Positions 27,011 to 37,352 of a stretch of 64,000 nucleotides of DNA are shown here, piece by piece. Position numbers and translations under genes: made by a program. Within the stretch, counting starts at the first letter, position 1. Every line of letters starts with the position of its first letter. The notes beneath the pieces are model-generated. The model ran no database searches. It was given only the letters and a program-made list of their open reading frames with translations, and was not told where the DNA came from. This DNA comes from Yoonia sp. F2084L (lineage in GTDB: Bacteria > Pseudomonadota > Alphaproteobacteria > Rhodobacterales > Rhodobacteraceae): assembly GCF_023015625.1 (NCBI RefSeq), contig NZ_JALKAH010000001.1:62001-126000 (forward strand), in the 5' to 3' direction.

Positions 27011-28522
27011 TCAAAGCCCCAGTTTCGCTGATACAATCTGGTTCACCGCAGCAGGGTTTGCCTTGCCGCCAGTGGCCTTCATCACCTGACCCACAAACCA
27101 GCCGACCAGTTTGGGATTGGCTTGCGCCTTCTCCACCTGCGCGGGGTTTGCTGCGATGATTTCATCGACAGCCGTTTCAATTGCACCGGTATCCGTGACC
27201 TGTTTCATGCCTTCGGTTTCGACAATCTCGGCAGGATCGCGGCCTGTGGTGTAGCAGATTTCAAACACGTCCTTGGCGATCTTGCCGTTGATGTCACCTG
27301 CTTTGATCAGACCAATGAGTTCACCCAATTGGCTGGCGGCCACAGGGCTATCTTCGATGCTGTGATCTTCTTTCTTCAGTCGCCCGAAGAGTTCGTTGAT
27401 CACCCAGTTCGCTGCCAGCTTGCCATCGCGTCCTTCGGCCACTTTTTCAAAGTACTCCGCGTTTGCGACTTCTGCTGTCAGGACGGATGCATCGTAGTCT
27501 GACAATCCAAAGTCACTGATAAAGCGTGCTTTCTTCTGATCCGGCAGTTCTGGCAAAGATGCTTTGATATCATCAACCCAAGCCTGCTCGATCTCCAGCG
27601 GTAACAGATCAGGGTCAGGGAAGTAGCGGTAATCATGTGCCTCTTCCTTGGACCGCATGGACCGCGTTTCGTTCTTGTCGGGATCATAAAGGCGCGTTTC
27701 CTGCACAACTTCTTTGCCGTCCTCGATCAAGGCGATCTGGCGGCGCGCCTCATAGTCAATTGCCATCTGGATGAACCGCATAGAGTTCATGTTCTTAATC
27801 TCGCAGCGCGTTCCAAGGTGGCTAAAGTCTTGGGTTTCCCAGTATTTTTCGTAATCACCGGGACGGCAGACCGATACGTTCACATCTGCCCGCAGGTTGC
27901 CGTTTTGCATGTTGCCGTCGCAGGTGCCCAAGTAACGCAGGATTTGACGTAGTTTCAGCACATAGGCTGCCGCTTCCTCGGGCCCGCGAATATCGGGGCG
28001 GCTGACGATCTCCATCAGTGCGACACCGGTGCGGTTCAGGTCGACGAAAGACATCGCGGGATCCATGTCGTGAATGGATTTACCAGCGTCCTGCTCAAGA
28101 TGGATACGCTCAATGCGCACATTGCGGGCTTCGCCATTGCCCATTTCAACCAACACTTCGCCTTCGCCAACGATCGGGTGGTAAAGCTGCGAAATCTGAT
28201 AGCCCTGCGGCAGATCAGGGTAGAAATAGTTCTTGCGATCAAAAGCTGACATCAGATTGATCTGAGCATTCAACCCCAGCCCGGTTTTCACTGCTTGGGC
28301 GATGCAGCCTTCGTTGATGACAGGCAGCATGCCGGGCATACCTGCATCCACGAATGCGACGTTGCTGTTTGGTTCGGCACCAAAAAGCGTGGATGCGCCG
28401 GAAAACAGTTTGGCGTTGGTTGCGACCTGCGCATGGACCTCAAGCCCGATCACCAATTCCCAATCGCTAGTGGCGCCGGCGATAACTTTGGGGGCCGGGG
28501 CTGTGTACTGGAGGTCGAGCAT
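27011..28522 (-). CDS. gatB: Asp-tRNA(Asn)/Glu-tRNA(Gln) amidotransferase subunit B
   Basis: 503 residues, the usual size. With GatA and GatC it converts misacylated Glu-tRNA(Gln) and Asp-tRNA(Asn) to the amides. The N-terminal VIGLEVHAQ, the CGxxN-like ATP-binding kinase half ([19 protein letters not shown]) and the C-terminal YqeY-like tail are all visible. An AAAGGAAG ribosome site precedes the ATG. gatA and gatC are not in the window, which is normal for this group. Confidence 0.97.
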   Translation of the reverse strand: MLDLQYTAPAPKVIAGATSDWELVIGLEVHAQVATNAKLFSGASTLFGAEPNSNVAFVDAGMPGMLPVINEGCIAQAVKTGLGLNAQINLMSAFDRKNYFYPDLPQGYQISQLYHPIVGEGEVLVEMGNGEARNVRIERIHLEQDAGKSIHDMDPAMSFVDLNRTGVALMEIVSRPDIRGPEEAAAYVLKLRQILRYLGTCDGNMQNGNLRADVNVSVCRPGDYEKYWETQDFSHLGTRCEIKNMNSMRFIQMAIDYEARRQIALIEDGKEVVQETRLYDPDKNETRSMRSKEEAHDYRYFPDPDLLPLEIEQAWVDDIKASLPELPDQKKARFISDFGLSDYDASVLTAEVANAEYFEKVAEGRDGKLAANWVINELFGRLKKEDHSIEDSPVAASQLGELIGLIKAGDINGKIAKDVFEICYTTGRDPAEIVETEGMKQVTDTGAIETAVDEIIAANPAQVEKAQANPKLVGWFVGQVMKATGGKANPAAVNQIVSAKLGL

Positions 28523-28595
28523 GGGGCGCTTCCTTTGTCTGCGTTCGCCTTCGTTTAAAAGAAGGCGCAGGCAGCTTCAAGAGAACATGATGGCC

Positions 28596-29465
28596 CTATT
28601 TCCCAATCGCAGGCCGTGCAAACGCGCGGGACGTGGCAACAAGGTTCACGGTAGGCGCATCCTTCCCACCCAAAGCCAGCGTAGCGCGGCGCAGCATCTC
28701 TATCCCGGCTTCAGAGTTGCGCGGGATGGAGGCCGCCGAAATCGGCTCGCCCACGGTGACCTTGAAGGGCTGGCGCGCCTTGTTCAGCGTTTCATGAAAC
28801 AGCGTGATGTCGCGCAATGTTGGGTGGATCAGATCAAAGAGGTAAAACAGCGCTGAATTGCGCGCCTGAATGTTGACCGGGATCACCGGCAGATCGAACT
28901 TGCGCGCGATCATCGCGGCTGAGGCCATCCAAGGCCGTTCATACAAACGTAGCCCGCGCCGTTTGGCCAAACGACCAGAAGGGAAGATAACGCCAAGCCT
29001 ACCAGCTTCGGTTGCCGTGCGCACATATGCCATTGTCTCGCGGGTTTTGGCATGGCTGCGCTGCTCGGTGCGCCACTCGACCGGTGCAATCATCGTTTCC
29101 ATCTGTGGAAACACGCGCAGGATATCCCGGTTGGCGAAGAAATAGGCGTCAGGACGTGCGGCGGCGATCAGCCCGTTCAGGATGATGCCATCAGCGATCC
29201 CGGTAGGGTGGTTGGCCACAATCAGCGCGGGACCATGCGCGGGGATATGCCCCAAGCCGGTGGCATCCACCATTTTGGCCAGACGCTCTGCCATGGTATG
29301 CATGATTTGCTCTGACGGCGCGTATTCCAATGATTTGGCGATTTCAACGGTGGTGTTGTAACCAAGAATTCGGTTCAGGCACCGCTTGGCGATGCGTGTT
29401 CCGGGGCGACCACTGTACAGCCACGGGGCGCGTTCAGCGATCAGCGGGTCAATGCGATGTTCCAT
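28596..29465 (-). CDS. Lysophospholipid acyltransferase family protein
   Basis: 289 residues. The acyltransferase block I appears as ANHPTGIADG near residue 88, where the usual HX4D is replaced by a His-Pro-Thr-Gly form seen in the haemolysin-related branch. Block III is FPSGRLAKRRGLRL, and block IV is a PVIPVNIQ segment. There is no clear transmembrane helix, so membrane association is probably peripheral. Likely role: acyl transfer to a lysophospholipid or ornithine/glutamine lipid. Which lipid is not decidable here. The ribosome site is weak. Confidence 0.82.
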   Translation of the reverse strand: MEHRIDPLIAERAPWLYSGRPGTRIAKRCLNRILGYNTTVEIAKSLEYAPSEQIMHTMAERLAKMVDATGLGHIPAHGPALIVANHPTGIADGIILNGLIAAARPDAYFFANRDILRVFPQMETMIAPVEWRTEQRSHAKTRETMAYVRTATEAGRLGVIFPSGRLAKRRGLRLYERPWMASAAMIARKFDLPVIPVNIQARNSALFYLFDLIHPTLRDITLFHETLNKARQPFKVTVGEPISAASIPRNSEAGIEMLRRATLALGGKDAPTVNLVATSRAFARPAIGK

Positions 29466-29566
29466 AAGCCATCAATGCGCAGCCTCATGTAACGGTTCCA
29501 CGACAATCTTATGACAGCGGGACAACGGCAAAAGCTTGCAAAAAATGCCCAATGATTAGGCAAAAA

Positions 29567-32119
29567 TTAGCCCAAAATGCGGGTGACGATCTCGGCGGTA
29601 TCGCGCGACAGGTCAGGCGTTCGCGCTATACGTGTGAGGGCAGCGCGCATTTTGTCTTGTCTGTCAGTGTCATAGCGCCGCCACGTGTCAAAAGATGTCG
29701 TCATACGCGCGGTGGTTTGCGGGTTGAGCGGGTCCAGCTTGATCAGCCAGTCGGCCAGCAGATCATAGGCAGCCCCGGATGCATGGTGAAACCCGGCGGT
29801 ATTGGACTTCAGCCCGCCAAAAACAGCCCGGAACCGGTTCGGGTTCTTGATGTCGAAGTCCGGGTGCGCCGTCAGGCGTTTTGCGGTTGCGGCGGCCTGA
29901 TCCGGTGCCGCAAGGCTGACCTGTAAGCCAAACCACTTATCCATCACCAACCGGTCATGTTGCCACTGTTGCGCGAAGGCCGTGAGTTCATCCGCGCCCT
30001 TTGAGATTTGCAGTAAGGCCCGCAGCGCCCCAAGTTGCTGGGTCATGTTGTCGGCTTGCGCAAATTGCCGTGCCGCCTGTTTGCCACCATCAAGCTTGCT
30101 GATCAAAGAGACCGCCGCATTGCCAAGCGCGCGCTTGCCCGCAGGTCCGGCATCAGGCGTATAGGGACCAGTGACGATCATGTCGGCGTAAATGCGGGGC
30201 AAAGTATCCTGCAAATGCTGAGCGATATGCAGTTTGAGTGTCTCATGTGCTTGGTTGATCGCTGCCGGATCAGGGGTGTCCCCCGCATCAAACAAGGTTT
30301 GTGCGGTGTCTTCCTCACTCGGCAGGCGAAGAACCAGTGCACGGAACGCGGGATCCAGCGTATCATCGCGCAGCACCGCGGCCAGCCCATCAAGAAACGC
30401 CTCATCTGGCGTTGCATCGTCTCGTATCATCCGCATCAACAGGTCTTGGGCCAATGTGCGCCCCGCGTCCCATTTGTTGAACGGGTCGGTGTCATGGGCC
30501 AGCAAAAATGCGCGCTCTGCGTTGGTGCGTTCGTGATGCACGATCACGGGGGCAGAGAAGTTTCGCAAGACAGAGGGCACCGGCTTGTCCGCCAGACCGC
30601 CAAAGGTGAAGGTCTGTTCGGCATCCGTGAGTTCCAGCACCGTGGTTGGCACCACCTCTGCGCCATTGTTGTTCAGCAGGCCGACGGCAATCGGTATCAG
30701 CAAAGGTTCCTTCTTGTCTTGGCCCGGTGTCGCGGGGGTCTCTTGCCGCAGATGCAATCGATATGTGCCGTCTGCGTAGTCATCGGTCACCGTTATGCGC
30801 GGTGTGCCCGCCTGACTGTACCATTTGGCAAATTGTGACAGGTCGCGCCCGGTTGTGTCCGCAAACAGCTGCAACCAATCCTCGATCGTGGCGGCATCCC
30901 CGTCGTGCCGTTCGAAATAGAGGTCAAGCGCTTTGGCATAGGCGTCATCACCCACCAAAAGCTTGAGCATCCCGATAACCTCGGCGCCTTTCTCGTAAAC
31001 CGTTGCGGTGTAGAAATTATTGATCTCAACAAAGCTGTCAGGTCGTACCGGGTGGGCAAGAGGGCCGTTGTCTTCGCGGAACTGATAGGCGCGCAGGACG
31101 ATTGCATCGTCGATGCGTTTGACGGCATGGCTGCGCATGTCACCAGTGAATTGTTGATCGCGAAAGACGGTCAGCCCTTCTTTCAGGCAAAGCTGAAACC
31201 AATCGCGACAAGTGATGCGGTTGCCTGTCCAATTGTGAAAATACTCATGGGCGATGATCGCCTCAATCGTCTCAAAGTTCGCGTCAGTGGCGGTTTCGGG
31301 CGAGGCAAGCACGGCAGAGGCGTTGAAGATGTTCAGCCCCTTGTTTTCCATCGCGCCGGCGTTGAAGTCGTCAACCGCAACAATGTTGAACAGGTCCAGA
31401 TCGTACTCGCGGCCATAGACATCCTCATCCCATTTCATTGATGCCTTTAGCGCCTTCATGCCAAAGACGCATTTGCCTTCATCCCCGCCGGGGCGGACCC
31501 AAATGTTGAGGTCGACATCACGACCTGATTTGGTGATGAACGTATCAGAATGCGCAACAAGATCGCCCGCAACCAGAGCAAAGAGGTAGGCGGGCTTGGG
31601 CCATGGGTCATGCCATTCGGCCCAGCCATCGCCCGCAGCCACCGGATTGCCGTTGGACAGCAGAACTGGCAAGTCGCCTTCAATCCGCACCGTAAACACC
31701 GCCATCACATCAGGGCGGTCGGGATAATAGGTGATTTTGCGAAACCCTTCGGCTTCGCATTGGGTGCAATACATCCCGTTCGACATGTAAAGCCCCTCAA
31801 GGGCGGTGTTCGTGGCCGGGCTGATCTCAACCTCAGCCTCGAATATGAAAGGGGTGTCGGGAACAGCGCAGCGCAGACCCTCAGCGCTAAGGTCCGGGGT
31901 GATGGGCTGGCCGTCAATCTTCGCACTGATCAGTGCCAAATCTTCGCCGTGCAAGAAGAAGACGTTGCTTACAGCCTTAGGGTTCGGTCGAAAGGCAATG
32001 CGTGAGACAACACGTGTGTTTGTCGCCCCGAGCTTGAAGGTCAGATGCACCGCATCCACCAGATGACTTGGCGGGGTATAGTCAGCCAGGTAGATTGTCT
32101 GCGGGGCGGCATCTTTCAT
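29567..32119 (-). CDS. pepN: Aminopeptidase N (M1 family)
   Basis: 850 residues from the ATG at 32119 with AGAGGA upstream; 19 further in-frame codons do not resemble the family. The substrate-anchoring GAMENKG motif is near 254. The zinc site HEYFHNWTGNR is at about 290, with the third ligand Glu in LKEGLTVFRDQQF. The length and domain layout match E. coli PepN. It is a cytoplasmic, broad-specificity aminopeptidase in late protein turnover. Confidence 0.97.
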   Translation of the reverse strand: MKDAAPQTIYLADYTPPSHLVDAVHLTFKLGATNTRVVSRIAFRPNPKAVSNVFFLHGEDLALISAKIDGQPITPDLSAEGLRCAVPDTPFIFEAEVEISPATNTALEGLYMSNGMYCTQCEAEGFRKITYYPDRPDVMAVFTVRIEGDLPVLLSNGNPVAAGDGWAEWHDPWPKPAYLFALVAGDLVAHSDTFITKSGRDVDLNIWVRPGGDEGKCVFGMKALKASMKWDEDVYGREYDLDLFNIVAVDDFNAGAMENKGLNIFNASAVLASPETATDANFETIEAIIAHEYFHNWTGNRITCRDWFQLCLKEGLTVFRDQQFTGDMRSHAVKRIDDAIVLRAYQFREDNGPLAHPVRPDSFVEINNFYTATVYEKGAEVIGMLKLLVGDDAYAKALDLYFERHDGDAATIEDWLQLFADTTGRDLSQFAKWYSQAGTPRITVTDDYADGTYRLHLRQETPATPGQDKKEPLLIPIAVGLLNNNGAEVVPTTVLELTDAEQTFTFGGLADKPVPSVLRNFSAPVIVHHERTNAERAFLLAHDTDPFNKWDAGRTLAQDLLMRMIRDDATPDEAFLDGLAAVLRDDTLDPAFRALVLRLPSEEDTAQTLFDAGDTPDPAAINQAHETLKLHIAQHLQDTLPRIYADMIVTGPYTPDAGPAGKRALGNAAVSLISKLDGGKQAARQFAQADNMTQQLGALRALLQISKGADELTAFAQQWQHDRLVMDKWFGLQVSLAAPDQAAATAKRLTAHPDFDIKNPNRFRAVFGGLKSNTAGFHHASGAAYDLLADWLIKLDPLNPQTTARMTTSFDTWRRYDTDRQDKMRAALTRIARTPDLSRDTAEIVTRILG

Positions 32120-32224
32120 GGAACAATCCTCTGTTGGTTTGGCGCAAAGGTAGAGCGGCAACGCAGGTTGTGCCACCGCGAATATGCACGTTGAAATGCG
32201 CCCCTACCGCCTTACTTCCCGGAC

Positions 32225-32389
32225 ATGCCTAAGATGCGCCGCAAAGCTGACCTGCCACAAAAAACCTGTGCCACCTGTGGCCGGCCTTTTGCATGGCGCA
32301 AGAAATGGGCCAAGGTCTGGGATGAGGTCCGCTATTGCTCAGAGCGGTGCAAATCACAACGCAAGGCGGAAGCCGCTGATCCCACGTAA
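32225..32389 (+). CDS. DUF2256 zinc-ribbon-like small protein
   Basis: A 54-residue protein, short enough to be easily missed. It has two Cys pairs, CATCGRPF near residues 15-22 and YCSERCKSQ near 38-45, the DUF2256 pattern, with a basic N-terminus (MRRKADLPQKTC). In many genomes this family lies beside photolyase/cryptochrome genes; here the photolyase-like gene is 8 kb away. It starts 105 bases from the divergent pepN start. Function is not established; zinc binding is inferred from the Cys pattern. Confidence 0.85.
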   Translation: MPKMRRKADLPQKTCATCGRPFAWRKKWAKVWDEVRYCSERCKSQRKAEAADPT

Positions 32390-32493
32390 ACAAAACCTGC
32401 CCTCGTTTGTTGCCTATCGGAAATAATGGCACTAGGTCCTTCGCGTGGCGGTCGTGTGCCGTCGTATGCAAGTGACGCAATAGGAGAGTTGTC

Positions 32494-34641
32494 ATGACGG
32501 ATCGCATTGAAAAGCATGGTCTGAAAGTCGCGGCAGAGCTGGCGGAGTTCATTGACAACCGGGCGCTGGACGGCACCGGTATTGATGGTGATACCTTCTG
32601 GAAAGGCTTTGCGGCTCTTGTGACCGAGATGACGCCGCGCAATCGCGCAGCCTTGGCAAAGCGCGATGAGTTACAAGCGACGATAGATGCGTGGCATGTC
32701 GAACGGCGTGGTCAACCACTGGACCGCACCGCCTATGAGGTGTTCTTGAACGAGATCGGGTATCTGGTGCCCGAAGGCAACGACTTCGCAATTGACACCA
32801 CCAATGTTGATCCTGAAATCGCGACAGTTCCCGGACCGCAATTGGTTGTTCCCATCACCAACGCCCGCTTTGCACTGAATGCGGCTAACGCGCGCTGGGG
32901 CAGCCTTTATGATGCGTTTTACGGCACCGATGCGATGGGCGTACAGCCGCCCAATGGGCCATATGATCGTGGGCACGGTGCCCGCGTTGTTGCCCGTGCC
33001 CGTGTGTTTCTGGACGAAGCTTTCCCGATTACAGGCACCAGCCACGCAGATGTGTCGCGATACTATGTCCGTGATGGCGCGCTGCTGATCGACGACAATC
33101 CCTTGCGCCACCCCGAAAAGTTCGTGGGCTACCGGGGCAACTCCAAAGCGCCGGACGCCATCCTGCTGCGCAACAATGGTTTGCATGTTGAATTGGTCTT
33201 TGACCGGGCCCACCCCATCGGCAGCCGTGATCAGGCTTTGCTGGCTGATGTGCGTCTGGAAAGCGCTGTCTCCGCCATAATGGATTGCGAAGACAGCGTG
33301 GCTTGTGTGGATGCTGAAGACAAAGTTGAGGCCTATACCAACTGGCTGGGCCTGATGCAGGGAAACCTGACCTCAGAATTCCAAAAGGGCGGTCAAACGA
33401 TGACACGCCGCTTGGCAGATGACATGCTCTATACCGCACCCGATGGCAGCGATTTGTCGGTCAAAGGCCGGGCGCTCTTGTGGATTCGTAATGTGGGCCA
33501 CCTGATGACGAACCCTGCGATCCTTGACGCCAATGGCGATGAGGTGTTCGAGGGGCTGATGGATGCGATGATCACGGTGATGATCGCCATGCATGACCTC
33601 AAACGCGAAGGTGGCAACTCGGCCCTGGGGTCGGTCTATGTGGTGAAGCCAAAGATGCACGGCCCTGATGAGGTTGCCTTTGCAAACGACATCTTTGCCA
33701 TGGTCGAAGACGCGCTGGGCTTGCCGCGCAACACTGTCAAAATTGGCATTATGGACGAAGAACGCCGCACGACAGTGAACCTCAAGGAATGTATCCGCGC
33801 GGCCAAGTCGCGTGTTGCATTCATTAACACCGGCTTTCTTGATCGGACTGGTGACGAAATCCATACCTCGATGGAGGCCGGGCCCTTTAGCCGCAAAGAT
33901 TTTATCAAACGTAAACAGTGGATTGGTGCCTACGAGGATCAAAACGTCGATATCGGTCTGGAGTGCGGGTTCTCCGGCAAGGCACAGATTGGCAAAGGCA
34001 TGTGGGCCATGCCCGACATGATGGCGGCGATGCTGGAACAAAAGATCGGCCACCCGCAGTCAGGCGCGAACTGCGCATGGGTGCCTAGCCCCACCGCCGC
34101 CACGCTGCATGCCTTGCACTATCACAAAGTGGATGTGATGGCCGTGCAGGCCAAGCTGCTGAAGGGGGGGCGGCGCGCCTATGTTTCTTCGATCCTTGAT
34201 ATTCCGCTGGCGCAGTATCAACGCTGGACCGACGCCCAAAAGATCAAGGAGATAGAAAACAACGCGCAGGGTATCCTTGGCTATGTTGTGCGCTGGATTG
34301 ATCAGGGTGTTGGCTGCTCAAAGGTGCCCGACATCAATGATGTGGGCCTGATGGAAGACCGCGCAACCTGCCGCATTTCAAGCCAGGCGCTTGCCAACTG
34401 GTTGCACCATGATGTGGTCAACGAAGAACAGGTCATGGAGGCGATGCGCAAGATGGCCGCGGTTGTGGATCGTCAGAACGCGGATGACCCGGCTTATCGC
34501 CCGATGGCACCGGATTTCACCGGGATCGCCTTTCAAGCGGCCTGTGATCTGGTCTTCAAAGGTCGCATTCAGCCGTCCGGTTACACCGAGCCTGTTCTGC
34601 ATCAGCGCCGGCTAGAGCTAAAAGCGCAACGTAATCACTAA
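32494..34641 (+). CDS. glcB: Malate synthase G
   Basis: 715 residues, matching the large monomeric G isoform (about 720). It condenses glyoxylate and acetyl-CoA to malate. Diagnostic segments include [14 protein letters not shown] near 265, the [14 protein letters not shown] block, and GIMDEERRT with catalytic acidic residues. A good ribosome site (GGAGAG) precedes the ATG. The heme-binding-like glcG follows at 17 bases, an arrangement known from glycolate-utilisation loci. Confidence 0.97.
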   Translation: MTDRIEKHGLKVAAELAEFIDNRALDGTGIDGDTFWKGFAALVTEMTPRNRAALAKRDELQATIDAWHVERRGQPLDRTAYEVFLNEIGYLVPEGNDFAIDTTNVDPEIATVPGPQLVVPITNARFALNAANARWGSLYDAFYGTDAMGVQPPNGPYDRGHGARVVARARVFLDEAFPITGTSHADVSRYYVRDGALLIDDNPLRHPEKFVGYRGNSKAPDAILLRNNGLHVELVFDRAHPIGSRDQALLADVRLESAVSAIMDCEDSVACVDAEDKVEAYTNWLGLMQGNLTSEFQKGGQTMTRRLADDMLYTAPDGSDLSVKGRALLWIRNVGHLMTNPAILDANGDEVFEGLMDAMITVMIAMHDLKREGGNSALGSVYVVKPKMHGPDEVAFANDIFAMVEDALGLPRNTVKIGIMDEERRTTVNLKECIRAAKSRVAFINTGFLDRTGDEIHTSMEAGPFSRKDFIKRKQWIGAYEDQNVDIGLECGFSGKAQIGKGMWAMPDMMAAMLEQKIGHPQSGANCAWVPSPTAATLHALHYHKVDVMAVQAKLLKGGRRAYVSSILDIPLAQYQRWTDAQKIKEIENNAQGILGYVVRWIDQGVGCSKVPDINDVGLMEDRATCRISSQALANWLHHDVVNEEQVMEAMRKMAAVVDRQNADDPAYRPMAPDFTGIAFQAACDLVFKGRIQPSGYTEPVLHQRRLELKAQRNH

Positions 34642-34658
34642 GAAACAGGAGTTTCACT

Positions 34659-35087
34659 ATGGCTGAGATTTCAGCAAACAAGGCCCGCGCAATTATCCGC
34701 AAGGCGCTTGCCAAGGGCGATGAGATGGGGTTCAAACCGCTGTCTGTTGTGATCCTTGATGCAGGCGGACATGTGAAGGCGTTTGAACGGTCCGATGGGG
34801 CGGCTCCGGGGCGTTTTGGTATTGCACACGGTAAGGCTTACGGCTCGATCATGCTGGGTATGGCTGGGACTGCGCAGATGGCGCGGGCTGAACAGCAGGC
34901 TTACTTCATGGCGGCGGTCAACGGCGTGTATGGCGGGCAGGTTGTGCCGGTGCCGGGTGGTGTGTTGGTGCGTGACAAGCGCGACAACGTGATTGGGGCG
35001 GTCGGCGTGACTGGCGATACATCTGACAATGATGTCATCGCGGCCATGGCCGGGATTGAAGCTGCTGGTTTGACAGGCGAAGCTTAG
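34659..35087 (+). CDS. glcG: GlcG/HbpS family protein
   Basis: 142 residues of the GlcG/HbpS alpha-beta fold: SANKARAIIRKALAKGDEMG at the start, VVILDAGGHVKAFERSDGA, and a C-terminal IGAVGVTGDTSDND motif. Members bind heme or small molecules, and the family is often found with glycolate genes. It starts 17 bases after glcB with AACAGGAG upstream, so the two form an operon that ends in the hairpin at 35097-35126. Confidence 0.9.
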   Translation: MAEISANKARAIIRKALAKGDEMGFKPLSVVILDAGGHVKAFERSDGAAPGRFGIAHGKAYGSIMLGMAGTAQMARAEQQAYFMAAVNGVYGGQVVPVPGGVLVRDKRDNVIGAVGVTGDTSDNDVIAAMAGIEAAGLTGEA

Positions 35088-35096
35088 CAAACACAC

Positions 35097-35126
35097 GCAC
35101 ATGCCGCCTGAAATAGCGGCATGTGC
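35097..35126 (+). terminator. Hairpin terminator after glcB-glcG
   Basis: A perfect 11-bp stem (GCACATGCCGC and its complement) with an 8-base loop lies 10 bases after the glcG stop. The downstream run of T is short (ACAGTTTCGG), so termination may be partial or Rho-assisted. Confidence 0.6.
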
Positions 35127-35211
35127 ACAGTTTCGGCGCGTGCGCGCGCCACATCGCCTTTTAAACGGCAAAATTCAGCGCTAGATAAGGTGAAACCGGA
35201 AAGGAACACCG

Positions 35212-35979
35212 ATGGCGCGGCCTGTTGTTGGCATTATCTCGAACTCACATTTGATCAACGAAGAATACCTTGTGCAGGGTGCCGGCGCGATGAACGTGCG
35301 CGCCTTGGCAGAAGTGTCAGAGGTTGTGCCGATCATTATTCCGGCAGCACCAGATTTGGTGACGGTTGATGAATTGATGGCGACCTGTGATGGCTTTTTC
35401 TTCCCCGGTGGTCGCCCCAATGTACACCCCGAAGAATACGGCGAGGAAGAAACCGAAGCCCACGGCACGTTCGAGCGCAACCGCGACCGTCTTACGCTGC
35501 CGTTGATCCGTTCGTGCGTGTCGCGCGGTCAGCCGGTGATGGGTGTCTGCCTTGGGTTTCAGGAAATGAACGTGGCGATGGGCGGGTCGCTTTACCCTGA
35601 AATCCGTGACCTGCCGGGCCGCGACAACCATCGCATGCCACCCGATGGTACCCTGGAAGAAAAGTTTGAACTGCGCCATGAGGTGACCCTGACCGAAGGT
35701 GGCCCGTTCCATCGTCTATTTGGCAGTGCCAAAGTGATGACAAACACGCTTCACGGCCAAGGGATCAAAGAGCCGGGACCGCGGATCGTCATCGACGGCC
35801 ACGCGCACGACGGCACGCCCGAGGCGATCTATGTCAAGGATGCGCCGGGTTTCACGCTGTCCGTTCAGTGGCATCCCGAATGGAACGCGGACGCTGATCC
35901 CGTATCGCGCCCCTTGTTTGAGGCATTTGGCGAGGCTTGCCGTGCGTGGACTGCGGGCGCGTTGCGCAAAGCGGGCTAA
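35212..35979 (+). CDS. Gamma-glutamyl-GABA hydrolase-like class I glutamine amidotransferase (peptidase C26)
   Basis: 255 residues. The nucleophile Cys113 lies in VMGVCLGFQEMN, and His221 and Glu223 in VQWHPEWN complete the triad. The FFPGGRPNVHPEEYG segment near 64 and the His-rich HTLHGQGIK-like block are typical of PuuD-like hydrolases. They cleave gamma-glutamyl bonds, for example gamma-glutamyl-GABA in putrescine catabolism. No other puu gene is nearby, so the exact substrate is open. An AAAGGAA ribosome site precedes the ATG. Confidence 0.88.
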   Translation: MARPVVGIISNSHLINEEYLVQGAGAMNVRALAEVSEVVPIIIPAAPDLVTVDELMATCDGFFFPGGRPNVHPEEYGEEETEAHGTFERNRDRLTLPLIRSCVSRGQPVMGVCLGFQEMNVAMGGSLYPEIRDLPGRDNHRMPPDGTLEEKFELRHEVTLTEGGPFHRLFGSAKVMTNTLHGQGIKEPGPRIVIDGHAHDGTPEAIYVKDAPGFTLSVQWHPEWNADADPVSRPLFEAFGEACRAWTAGALRKAG

Positions 35980-36057
35980 ACCCCGCGTGATCTGATTTGT
36001 ATCAAGTCCCCGATCTGTCTTGCTGGTATGCTTCGCACAACAGCAAGGAGTATGAAA

Positions 36058-36588
36058 ATGAACATTCTGATCGCCTACGCGTCAACCGAAGGTCAAACCC
36101 GCAAGATCGCCCGATACTGTGCCGACTACCTGATCGGGCAGGGGCACTCTGTCGAACTGGCAGGGGCCAGTGATGCCCGTGATGCCGAACTGGCACGCTT
36201 TGATGCGGTTCTGCTGGCGGGGTCCGTCCATGCCGGCATGTATCAAAAACCCCTCGTCAAATTGGCCAAGAGCAAAGCCGCAGCGCTGGCGCAGGTGCGA
36301 TCCGCCTTCATGTCAGTGTCCTTGGCTGCCGCAGGCAACGACCCTGATGACTGGGTTGGACTTGATCAATGCGTCAGCCGCTTTGCCAAGAAAACCGGGT
36401 GGACGCCACCCACCGTGATGCATGTGGCCGGGGCTTTCCGCTTTTCGGAATATGACTTTTTCAAATCATGGGCGATGCGCTGGATCGCATCGCAGAAGAA
36501 TGAAGAGGTCGATCCGGGGCAGGACAAGGAACTTACGGATTGGGCCGCCCTGAAGAAGACGCTTGATGAGTGGCTGGCCGGAACCTGA
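36058..36588 (+). CDS. Flavodoxin-fold protein, HemG-like protoporphyrinogen dehydrogenase candidate
   Basis: 176 residues. The ATG at 36058 is chosen because AAGGAG lies 8 bases upstream; the ATG at 36052 would be too close. The FMN-binding loop ASTEGQTRKIA is at residues 8-18. SVHAGMYQKPLVKLAK and SVSLAAAG follow the order seen in E. coli HemG. HemG oxidises protoporphyrinogen IX with quinone as acceptor. The similarity by eye is good over the whole length, but a general flavodoxin role remains possible. Confidence 0.75.
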   Translation: MNILIAYASTEGQTRKIARYCADYLIGQGHSVELAGASDARDAELARFDAVLLAGSVHAGMYQKPLVKLAKSKAAALAQVRSAFMSVSLAAAGNDPDDWVGLDQCVSRFAKKTGWTPPTVMHVAGAFRFSEYDFFKSWAMRWIASQKNEEVDPGQDKELTDWAALKKTLDEWLAGT

Positions 36589-36665
36589 CGACCAAGTCCA
36601 CATCTGCGGCATTGCAAAGCGTCACGGATTGCGAAACAGTCGCGTAAACGATTACGAGGCCTGCA

Positions 36666-37352
36666 ATGAAACGCTCACGTATCAACGATATCATGGCGGA
36701 AGCGGATGAAATGATCCGTTCATACGGGTTTGCTCTGCCGCCGTGGGCCTATTGGACGCCCGATGAATTCAAGGCGCGTGCCAGCGATGCGCAAGCGGTG
36801 ATAGATGCCCGCTGTGGCTGGGACATTACTGACTATGGGGCTGGGCGTTATGATAAGATGGGCTTGTTTCTATTCACCCTGCGCAACGGTCGTCTGGCTG
36901 ATCTGCGGCGCGGTGGTGGTATGTGTTATGCTGAGAAGCTATTGATTTCAAAGCAAGATCAGCTTTCACCAATGCATACCCACGTGATCAAGGCCGAGGA
37001 CATCATTAACCGTGGCGGGGCCACGATGGTCATTGAGCTTTATGGGTCTGACCCTGACGGCAACTTCGATGAAGCTGCGGGCGGTGTCGTCATGTGTGAC
37101 GGGATCAGGCGCAGTTTTGCCCCCGGCGAGAAGCTGAAATTCGCACCGGGCGAAAGCGTGACGCTGATGCCCGGCGACTGGCACGCGTTCTGGGGCGAAG
37201 GCGGCGATGTTCTGATCGGCGAGGTGTCGACCGTCAATGATGATGAGACCGACAATATCTTCCGCGAGCCGATCGGCCGGTTCGCGGATATCGAAGAAGA
37301 TACCGCGCCGATGCATCTTTTGGTCAGTGATTACAAAACCTGGCTGACCTAA
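36666..37352 (+). CDS. D-lyxose/D-mannose-type sugar isomerase
   Basis: 228 residues of the cupin-fold lyxose isomerase family (YdaE/DUF1498). The likely metal ligands are His and Glu in PMHTHVIKAEDIINRGG near 100, plus His in GDWHAFWGEGGDV. A late DNIFREPIGRF block is conserved. The enzyme interconverts D-lyxose/D-xylulose and D-mannose/D-fructose. Its sugar and pathway are not evident from neighbours. It ends 4 bases inside the convergent iorB-like gene. Confidence 0.85.
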   Translation: MKRSRINDIMAEADEMIRSYGFALPPWAYWTPDEFKARASDAQAVIDARCGWDITDYGAGRYDKMGLFLFTLRNGRLADLRRGGGMCYAEKLLISKQDQLSPMHTHVIKAEDIINRGGATMVIELYGSDPDGNFDEAAGGVVMCDGIRRSFAPGEKLKFAPGESVTLMPGDWHAFWGEGGDVLIGEVSTVNDDETDNIFREPIGRFADIEEDTAPMHLLVSDYKTWLT

